Source: an uncultured Oscillospiraceae bacterium
GTDB taxonomy: Bacteria; Bacillota; Clostridia; Oscillospirales; Acutalibacteraceae
Assembly: GCA_900550315.1 (NCBI GenBank)
Contig: URRK01000018.1
Span: 1-14,420, forward strand
Direction: 5' to 3'
DNA: 14,420 bases
Numbering within the stretch: the first letter of the stretch is position 1; every line of letters begins with the position of its first letter. Positions 1-4,876 of this stretch are shown in pieces. The notes under the pieces are model-generated. The model ran no database searches. It had not been told where the DNA came from and saw nothing but the letters and a program-made list of their open reading frames with translations. Both the position numbers and the translations under genes were made by a program.

Positions 1-1786
1 TGAACTCCGTATTCTCCAGCAGCTCCAGCGCCCTGCCCAGCAGCTTTGTCTTGCTCAGCGTCCGCACCGAAAAACGCAGCGTTTCGCCCCCGCATTGCGG
101 GCATTTACCCGTTAGCGGAAAGGAGGCGCCGCAGTAATGGCACATTAAACGGTGGTTTGCCGAGTGGTAGGTTAGGGAGATGCTGCAGTTAGGGCAGGTC
201 ATAACCTTGCCGCAGCCGGGGCAGGAAACATAGGTGTTGTGCCCGCGGCGGTTTAGCAAAATAATTGCCTGACGCTTATTTTGCAGCGTTTGCTCCAGCT
301 CCAGCGCCAAACGGCGGCTGAACACTCCGGTGTTGCCGGCGGCCAGCTCCCGTCGCATATCTACCGTTAAAACCTGCGGCAGCACGGCGCTGCCGTAGCG
401 GTGCGGCAGGGTAACCAGCTTGTACTTTCCGCTTTTGGCCAAGCTAAAGCTTTCTACCGACGGGGTAGCGCTGCCCAACAGCAGCAGCGCACCGTTTTGC
501 CTGCAGCGAAACCGTGCAACCTCCCTTGCGTGAAAGCGAGGGCTCTGCTCGGATTTATAGGTGTGCTCCTGCTCCTCATCCATAATAATTAACCCCAGGT
601 TTTGAACCGGGGCAAACACCGCCGAGCGGGTGCCGATTGCAACCGTTGCAGCGCCGCTTTTAGCGCGCAAATATTCCTCCCGCCGTTTACCCAGCGGCAT
701 TGCGCTGTGAAAAACGGCTACGGCCGAGCCGTACCTTGCACGAAAGCGGCCAAGGGTTTGCGGGGTAAGCGCAATTTCGGGCACCATAACGATCACCGAT
801 TTTTGCCGGCTTAGGGCCTCGTCTACCAAGCGCAAAAAAACGCTGGTTTTGCCCGAGCCGGTTACCCCGTACAGCAAGGCGGTGCAGGGCTCGCCCTTAT
901 TTAGGCAGCCCTGCAGGCTGTTAAAGGCCGCCTGCTGCTCAGCCGTTAGGGTAATTTTAGCGTTGGACTGCCGCTGCTCTTGCTGATATTTTAGCGCCGG
1001 GGCGCTGTAAAAGGTTAGCACGCTTTTTTTTTGCAGCGCCTTTAGCACGGCCGCCGTTACCCCGGTAAAATACAAAACCTCTTTAGCGCCGGCCGCGCCG
1101 TTTTGGCTTAAAAACTGCACAACGGCCTGCTGCTTTGGGGTAAGCTTTGGCAGCGCCCCATTTTGGCAAAGGCGCACCATGCTAACGGTTGGATCCTGCA
1201 TATTTTGCCGGGCTTTTTCGGTTAAAACGGCGGCGCCGCTTTTTAGCAGCTCTAAGTAGGCGGGGCTTTGGCTGTTCAGCCCGGCGGCCGCCAGCAGCTG
1301 CCCTTTTTGGCACGGACCTTTTTTGGCCTTTTGGCGCAAAAGGGCCAGCAGCTTGCCCCCCTCGTAAGAAAGGGCGGCTATTTTTTTACAATCGGCCGCC
1401 GGGTTTGGCTCAATGTACTCGGCTATTTTTAGGCTAAGTCCAAAGGGCAGCATGCACTTCACGGCGTCGTAATAGGTGCAAAAGGTGTGCTCGCGCAAAA
1501 AGCCAACGGCGGCCAGCAGGTCGGGCGGAAGAATAGGGCTTTCGTCCTCTACCGTAAGCAGCGCTTTAAGCCCGTTGTTTGGGCTGCTGCTTTGGCCCGG
1601 CTCGGCGGGGCGAACCGTTAAAACAAGGCCAATTCTGGTAGCGTTGCCGCGCCCAAAGGGCACAGTAACCCGTACCCCCGGCAGGCAGGCGCTTACCAGC
1701 CCCGCGGGCACGGAATAATCAAACGGTTTATCAAACCGATAAACCGTTTTTTCTAACACAACACTGGCAACAATACCGTCGGCCAT
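1..1786 (-). CDS. priA: Primosomal protein N' (PriA helicase), 3' end cut by window
   Basis: PriA is the DEAH-type 3'-5' DNA helicase that recognises stalled forks and reloads the replisome. The visible 595 codons start at the ATG at 1786 and run off the left edge; the family is usually about 720-800 residues, so the C-terminal helicase lobe is missing here. In order I see the N-terminal 3'-end-binding domain (begins MADGIVASVVLEKTV), the Walker A motif GVTGSGKT around residues 307-314 (K313), the Walker B-type box MDEEQEHTYKSE with D403, and eight paired cysteines of the two zinc sites (C522, C525, C531, C534, C549, C552, C562, C565). The start lies 9 bases after the rpoZ stop and has only a weak ribosome binding site, suggesting translational coupling. 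After the last zinc cysteines the usual FGTGTQ-like segment is not recognisable (FSVRTLSKTK instead). Identification is secure from motifs and neighbours. Confidence 0.95.
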   Translation of the reverse strand, partial: MADGIVASVVLEKTVYRFDKPFDYSVPAGLVSACLPGVRVTVPFGRGNATRIGLVLTVRPAEPGQSSSPNNGLKALLTVEDESPILPPDLLAAVGFLREHTFCTYYDAVKCMLPFGLSLKIAEYIEPNPAADCKKIAALSYEGGKLLALLRQKAKKGPCQKGQLLAAAGLNSQSPAYLELLKSGAAVLTEKARQNMQDPTVSMVRLCQNGALPKLTPKQQAVVQFLSQNGAAGAKEVLYFTGVTAAVLKALQKKSVLTFYSAPALKYQQEQRQSNAKITLTAEQQAAFNSLQGCLNKGEPCTALLYGVTGSGKTSVFLRLVDEALSRQKSVIVMVPEIALTPQTLGRFRARYGSAVAVFHSAMPLGKRREEYLRAKSGAATVAIGTRSAVFAPVQNLGLIIMDEEQEHTYKSEQSPRFHAREVARFRCRQNGALLLLGSATPSVESFSLAKSGKYKLVTLPHRYGSAVLPQVLTVDMRRELAAGNTGVFSRRLALELEQTLQNKRQAIILLNRRGHNTYVSCPGCGKVMTCPNCSISLTYHSANHRLMCHYCGASFPLTGKCPQCGGETLRFSVRTLSKTKLLGRALELLENTEF

Positions 1787-1795
1787 TTTTAAGCT

Positions 1796-1981
1796 TTAGC
1801 CTTGCCAGGCCAAGCCTGCGTCAATTTCATCAATTGCCAGGCTAACCGACTTTTCATACGCCGGGTCAATGGAATCCTCATGCTCTTTTGCAATAATGCG
1901 GGCCAGCTTTGCAACCTCTAAAACCAGCTCATAACGGCTGTCGCATTTTTTAATTAATCGACCAATAGCGGGATTTAACAT
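1796..1981 (-). CDS. rpoZ: DNA-directed RNA polymerase omega subunit
   Basis: A 61-residue protein matching the short omega subunit of Bacillota, which binds beta' and helps assemble RNA polymerase. The family signature is the N-terminal MLNPAIGRLIKKCDSRYELV, followed by the helix AKLARIIAKE. The ATG lies inside the end of gmk and the two genes overlap by 7 bases. priA begins 9 bases after the stop. The gmk-rpoZ neighbourhood is one of the most conserved in bacteria and supports the call despite the small size. Omega is often about 65-90 residues, so this is at the short end but has no sign of truncation. Confidence 0.93.
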   Translation of the reverse strand: MLNPAIGRLIKKCDSRYELVLEVAKLARIIAKEHEDSIDPAYEKSVSLAIDEIDAGLAWQG

Positions 1982-2583
1982 TTTTTAAGCACCTCATCAA
2001 TAATATTTTTTTGGTTTTTGTATTGTAATCGGCTGCTTTCAATTACCGTAATAAAATCGGTTACGGCTTTTTCCAGCGCGTCATTCACCACAATGTAATC
2101 AAACTCGCCGGCACGCTCAATTTCCCTTAAAGCGGCGTTTAGGCGTTCGGTAATTTGGGCTTCGGACTCGGTATTACGGCCGCGCAGCCGGTTTTTTAAA
2201 ACGGAAAAGGAGGGCGGCATAATAAAAATACTAACACATTCTGGCAGCTTTTGGCGAATTTGGGCGGCGCCGTTTACATCAACCTCGATTACGGCGTCCC
2301 GCCCCTGCTCTACCGCGGCCAAAACCGGCGCCTTGGGGGTGCCGTAGTAGTTGCCAACATAACAGTTATGCTCTAAAAACGCGCCCTGGGCCAACCCGTT
2401 TTCAAACGCTTGTTTAGAAATAAAGTGGTACTTTTCGCCCTCTTTTTCGCCGGGGCGCATGGCCCGCGTAATAGAGGAAATAGAAAAAAATAACTCGGGT
2501 CGTTGTTTAAAAACCTCTTGCAAAATGGTATCCTTCCCCGAACCGGAGGGGCCGGAGACAATAAAAATATTTGCTTTACTCAT
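1975..2583 (-). CDS. gmk: Guanylate kinase
   Basis: Gmk phosphorylates GMP to GDP with ATP in the cytoplasm and feeds GTP and dGTP pools. The 202-residue protein has the P-loop GPSGSGKDT at residues 11-19 and the GMP-binding region with SSITRAMRPGEKEG. Also visible are the YHF segment, EVDVNGAAQIR in the core, and the lid segment RLRGRNTESEAQITERL. The frame is open further upstream, but I choose the ATG at 2583 (MSKANIFIVSGP) because family members begin just before the P-loop. A second ATG sits immediately upstream at 2586. The ribosome binding site (GAGGAAAAT) lies inside the 3' end of remA, with which gmk overlaps by 8 bases. The 3' end overlaps rpoZ by 7 bases. Confidence 0.96.
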   Translation of the reverse strand: MSKANIFIVSGPSGSGKDTILQEVFKQRPELFFSISSITRAMRPGEKEGEKYHFISKQAFENGLAQGAFLEHNCYVGNYYGTPKAPVLAAVEQGRDAVIEVDVNGAAQIRQKLPECVSIFIMPPSFSVLKNRLRGRNTESEAQITERLNAALREIERAGEFDYIVVNDALEKAVTDFITVIESSRLQYKNQKNIIDEVLKKC

Positions 2584-2842
2584 CATTTTCCTCCTCGTTG
2601 GCAAAGCTGCCCTCCGCCAAGCGGTTCGCCAGCGTTTCACACTGCAGGTAGGTTAAAATAATGTGGTCGCTGTCGGTAATAATTACCGCGCGGGTGCGGC
2701 GGCCATGGGTGGCGTCTATTAGCGTGCCGCGCTCTTTTGCGTCGGCAATCATACGCTTAATAGGGGCCGATTCGGGGCTGACGATTGCAACCAACCGCTG
2801 CGCCGAGACCATATTGCCAAAGCCGATGTTTACTAATGTCAT
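2576..2842 (-). CDS. remA: RemA, DNA-binding regulator (DUF370 family)
   Basis: This 88-residue protein is very close to Bacillus subtilis RemA: the NIGFGNMVSAQRLVAIVSPE block, the SAPIKRMI block and the LIDATHGRRTRAVIITDSDH block are all present. RemA assembles into ring-like oligomers that bind DNA repeats; in B. subtilis it activates biofilm matrix and osmoprotection genes. Its targets in Clostridia are not known from this sequence. The ATG is preceded by a good ribosome binding site (AAAGGGGA). It lies between yicC (191 bases upstream) and gmk (8-base overlap), the standard Bacillota arrangement. Confidence 0.95.
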   Translation of the reverse strand: MTLVNIGFGNMVSAQRLVAIVSPESAPIKRMIADAKERGTLIDATHGRRTRAVIITDSDHIILTYLQCETLANRLAEGSFANEEENDE

Positions 2843-3033
2843 AACATTCCCCTTTACAAACCGTTACAGCAAGCCGACCAAGGCCAAACACCGCACGGGG
2901 TTGCCCTGCCCTTTGGTTTCGGCCGCTGTGCCGCCGGCGTTAGCCCCGCAAGGGCGCCGGGCGCAAAGCTGCCAAAGGCTTGCCGCTTTGGGCCGGTTTG
3001 GTTTATTTTACTGGTTCCTTGCCAAAGCTTTGC
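2843..3033. other. yicC-remA intergenic spacer
   Basis: This is 191 bases of non-coding sequence inside an otherwise tightly packed block. It contains the remA ribosome binding site at its left end and a short hairpin (CCAAAG at 2972-2977 pairing with CTTTGG at 2986-2991). It also contains a small odd palindrome (GCGCC-G-GGCGC) near 2955-2965 and a near-palindrome around AAGCTT at about 3022-3032. None has a U-tract that would make a convincing terminator, and I see no clear sigma-A promoter for remA on the minus strand. Its function is unknown; it could hold a processing site or a weak promoter. Confidence 0.4.
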
Positions 3034-3912
3034 CTATTCTATGTTTTGAATTTGCTCGCGTATTTTTTCAATTTGCGATTTGATTTCTACCACCGTGCGG
3101 GTAATTTCAAGGTCAACGCATTTTGAGCCGGTGGTGTTGGCCTCGCGGTTCATTTCCTGCACTAAAAAGTCCAGCTTGCGGCCAATAGGCTCGCTTTGCT
3201 CAAACAGCTGGCGCATTTGCTCAATGTGGCTGCGCAGGCGAACGGTTTCTTCGTCTACGGCAATTTTATCGGCAAAAATGGCAATTTCGGTCAGCAGGCG
3301 TTGCTCCTCTACCTGGCGGTCCTGCAGCAGCTCCCGCACCCTACCCTGCAGCCGCTCGCGATAAAGGGCTACCGTTTCGGGGGAGCGCTTTTCTACCTGC
3401 TCTACCAGCGTTAAAATGGTGCTGCAGCGGTTTAAAACATCGGCCTGCAGGCGGGCGCCCTCGTTTTCCCGCATGAAAAGGAACGAGCTTAGCGCCTGCT
3501 CGGCCGCCGTGCAAACGGCGGCTAAAACGGCCTCCTGCTTTTGGGGCTTTTGCTGCAGCGAAAAAAGGTTTTGGTTTGCCGCCATTAACGAAAAGCAAAC
3601 CTTACCCGGCAGGTGCAGCTGCGCCTTTAGCTGCTTTAAGGCGTTAAAATAGCTTTGGGCCAGCCCGGCGTTTAAGGCAACCTCGCCGCCCTCGCCCTCA
3701 GCGGCGTGCTGGTCAATAAAAACATCTACCTTGCCGCGCTGCACCTTGGCACCAACCAGCTTTTTTAAAGGGTCCTCTAAAAAAAGCAGGCCTTTGGGCG
3801 CCCGGCAATTAAATTCAAAATAACGGTGATTCACCGAGCGCAGCTCTACCGTGTAAACGGTGCCGTTTAGCTCGGCCTCGCCCCGGCCGTAGCCGGTCAT
3901 ACTTTTTACCAT
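3034..3912 (-). CDS. yicC: YicC/YloC family endoribonuclease
   Basis: This 292-residue protein has the hallmark ends of the YicC/YloC family. MVKSMTGYGRG is at the N-terminus, followed by VELRSVNHRYFE; the C-terminal FLVQEMNREANTTGSK block is at about residues 249-264. Members are hexameric, metal-dependent endoribonucleases implicated in mRNA and small-RNA turnover (E. coli YicC, B. subtilis YloC). The open frame extends 30 codons further upstream. I choose the ATG at 3912 because the family starts MVKSMTGYGRG and the site is preceded by AAAGGTAGGG. It is the first gene after the strong promoter at 3973-4002, so it probably leads the yicC-remA-gmk-rpoZ-priA transcript. Length matches the family. 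Confidence 0.93.
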   Translation of the reverse strand: MVKSMTGYGRGEAELNGTVYTVELRSVNHRYFEFNCRAPKGLLFLEDPLKKLVGAKVQRGKVDVFIDQHAAEGEGGEVALNAGLAQSYFNALKQLKAQLHLPGKVCFSLMAANQNLFSLQQKPQKQEAVLAAVCTAAEQALSSFLFMRENEGARLQADVLNRCSTILTLVEQVEKRSPETVALYRERLQGRVRELLQDRQVEEQRLLTEIAIFADKIAVDEETVRLRSHIEQMRQLFEQSEPIGRKLDFLVQEMNREANTTGSKCVDLEITRTVVEIKSQIEKIREQIQNIE

Positions 3913-3972
3913 TTTTACCCTACCTTTACGGCGGCAGACAACAGCTGCTACCTGTGGCATTATACGAAATAC

Positions 3973-4002
3973 ATTATACCAAACTTTGCCCCGCCTTGTC
4001 AA
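3973..4002 (-). promoter_or_regulatory. Strong sigma-A promoter of the yicC block
   Basis: On the minus strand TTGACA (4002-3997) is followed after 18 bases by TATAAT (3978-3973). TGG directly precedes the -10 box, giving an extended -10 element. Both hexamers are perfect consensus. Predicted initiation falls near 3966, giving a leader of about 50 nt before the yicC ATG at 3912. A second TATAAT-like box at 3964-3959 lacks a matching -35. Confidence 0.85.
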
Positions 4003-4005
4003 TTA

Positions 4006-4049
4006 AAAACGGCAAAAATCTGCGCGCCGGCGCAAAAATATGCCGTTTT
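4006..4049. repeat. Compound dyad symmetry upstream of the yicC promoter
   Basis: AAAACGGCA (4006-4014) pairs perfectly with TGCCGTTTT (4041-4049). Nested inside is TGCGC (4021-4025) pairing with GCGCA (4030-4034), with symmetric 6-base spacers between the two stems. It lies directly upstream of the minus-strand -35 box, so it is not transcribed from that promoter. It could be a protein-binding dyad or a cruciform; there is no U-tract to support a terminator. Confidence 0.5.
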
Positions 4050-4217
4050 GCCTTAAAAAAGCCATTGAACCGGCAAAAATTGGCCAAGGCCGGCAGCTTG
4101 CAAAGCCGGCCGTTTAAAAAGGCTCATAACTTTAAGTATCATCTAAAACAGCCGGAATGTATTCATCAACCGTTTAAAAATGCCCTTAAAACGGGGAGTT
4201 ATTGGTGTTATGCACCG

Positions 4218-4244
4218 AGTTATCAACATTATTGGTTGATAACT
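4218..4244. repeat. Perfect 10-bp inverted repeat, candidate operator
   Basis: AGTTATCAAC (4218-4227) and GTTGATAACT (4235-4244) are perfect inverted arms separated by 7 bases. The right arm contains the -35 hexamer TTGATA of the plus-strand promoter. Such a position is typical of a repressor operator, since binding would occlude RNA polymerase. No regulator gene adjoins it, so the protein is unknown. Confidence 0.55.
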
Positions 4245-4265
4245 TTTGTTTACAAATGGTATAAA
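4236..4265 (+). promoter_or_regulatory. Predicted sigma-A promoter of the small plus-strand gene
   Basis: TTGATA (4236-4241) is followed after 18 bases by TATAAA (4260-4265), with TGG immediately before the -10 box (extended -10). Predicted initiation falls near 4272, leaving a leader of about 70 nt before the ATG at 4343. It overlaps the 10-bp inverted repeat. Confidence 0.6.
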
Positions 4266-4342
4266 AAAATTTTCTTTGCCAAAAATAGCAATAGCCGGCC
4301 CGGCAAACAAAGGGCCAAAATTTAAAATTAGGGGGCACCGCC

Positions 4343-4641
4343 ATGCTGCGAGGAACCAACCGCTCGATTATTGAGATTAACGAGACCAGATCGGAAGAGG
4401 CAACAAGTATTTTGAAAAGGTTTTAATTTTTGTAAAGCCGGAATTTTACGCCGACCCGGCCGACCATTTAAAAAAAGAGGCGGTTGACCTGATTGCCGCC
4501 TACCGCCCCAGCCCCTACGGCAGCGCCTTTTGCGTGCCAACCGCCAAAAAGCGCCGAAAAAGAAAAATACCGTTATTTTACCTTTTACCCACCGCCGTTA
4601 CGGCCGCAGCGCTTTGGCTGCTGTTTAAGCTGGTATTTTAA
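4343..4641 (+). pseudogene. Small conserved clostridial membrane protein, frameshifted as assembled
   Basis: From the ATG at 4343 (preceded by AGGGGG at 4330-4335) the frame encodes MLRGTNRSIIEINET and then breaks. A second frame continues from 4399 with GNKYFEKVLIFVKPEFYADP and ends at TAA 4639-4641. Removing the 11 bases at 4388-4398 joins them into a 95-residue protein. It matches my memory of a short clostridial family (MLkGvN..viEi..TgN.YFEka..FVrPE), sometimes labelled 'translation initiation factor 2' in databases without good reason. Its second half has a basic stretch AKKRRKRK followed by one hydrophobic segment (about residues 73-95), suggesting a tail-anchored inner-membrane protein with its N-terminus in the cytoplasm. 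Function is unknown. The gene is convergent with the arginine operon and divergent from yicC. The break is more likely an assembly artefact than real decay. Confidence 0.75.
4388..4398 (+). other. 11-base adapter-like insertion causing the frameshift
   Basis: The bases 4388-4399 read AGATCGGAAGAG, identical to the first 12 bases of the Illumina TruSeq adapter. Deleting 4388-4398 leaves GAG ACC GGC AAC AAG TAT TTT GAA, i.e. ETGNKYFE, the motif expected for the family. The simplest reading is untrimmed adapter incorporated in the assembly. Confidence 0.75.
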
Positions 4642-4697
4642 TATAAAACAAACAAAAAGAAGCAAACAAGATTAAACAAACACGAATTGACAAACAA

Positions 4698-4732
4698 GGC
4701 CGCCAAAAGCACAAAAGGTGCTTTTGGCGGCC
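4698..4732 (-). terminator. Terminator of the arginine/carAB operon (possibly bidirectional)
   Basis: A perfect 15-bp stem (4698-4712 with 4718-4732) encloses a 5-base loop. On the minus strand the stem is preceded by AATTTTTTA and followed by TTGTTTGTCAATT, a U-rich tail. On the plus strand the trailing sequence is TAAAAAATT, a poorer tail. It lies 144 bases beyond the carB-dapF stop and 56 bases beyond the small plus-strand gene, so it could end both transcripts. Confidence 0.85.
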
Positions 4733-4808
4733 TAAAAAATTGCCGAAACTTTTGCCGATTGGGCAGACAGAGTAAATTCAACCCGCCCAAAACGGTTGGC
4801 TTTTACCG

Positions 4809-4864
4809 GCTGCCGATCCGTTACTGAGCTGCCAAGCCGTTACCGGGGGCCAAGCTGTTAGCGG
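4809..4864. repeat. Three degenerate 18-19-bp direct repeats downstream of carB-dapF
   Basis: GCTGCCGATCCGTTAC (4809-4824) and GCTGCCAAGCCGTTAC (4828-4843) match at 14 of 16 positions. GCCAAGCTGTTAGCGG (4849-4864) matches 14 of 16 positions of the corresponding part of the second copy. They lie just after the operon's last stop codon. No function is apparent. Confidence 0.4.
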
Positions 4865-4876
4865 ACGGCCGGGTTA

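Larger units (their letters stand above)
3913..4342. other. Divergent intergenic region between yicC and a small plus-strand gene
   Basis: This 430-base stretch has no credible gene; an open frame across it on the plus strand is low-complexity and lacks a ribosome binding site. From left to right it holds the yicC leader (about 50 bases), the minus-strand promoter at 3973-4002 and a compound dyad at 4006-4049. Next come an inverted repeat GGCCGGC/GCCGGCC at 4088-4094 and 4105-4111 and a 10-bp inverted repeat at 4218-4244. The plus-strand promoter is at 4236-4265 and the ribosome binding site of the small gene at 4330-4335. Between about 4112 and 4217 I see nothing but AT-rich sequence. Confidence 0.6.

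Noticed and set aside
2661..3083. 140-codon open frame on the plus strand over remA and the yicC-remA spacer
   Set aside because: It is antisense to the strongly conserved remA, with no ribosome binding site and no motif.
4088..4111. GGCCGGC/GCCGGCC inverted repeat as a terminator
   Set aside because: The stem is short, the loop is 10 bases, no U-tract follows on either strand, and no gene ends nearby. GCCGGC is also common throughout the window.
4220..4228. TTATCAACA resembling a DnaA box, hinting at an origin
   Set aside because: It is one mismatch from the consensus and stands alone; it is better explained as part of the 10-bp inverted repeat, and there is no dnaA or dnaN nearby.
3954..4325. 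123-codon open frame on the plus strand through the intergenic region
   Set aside because: It crosses both promoters and the dyads, has a Lys/Asn-rich composition with no recognisable motif, and lacks a ribosome binding site.
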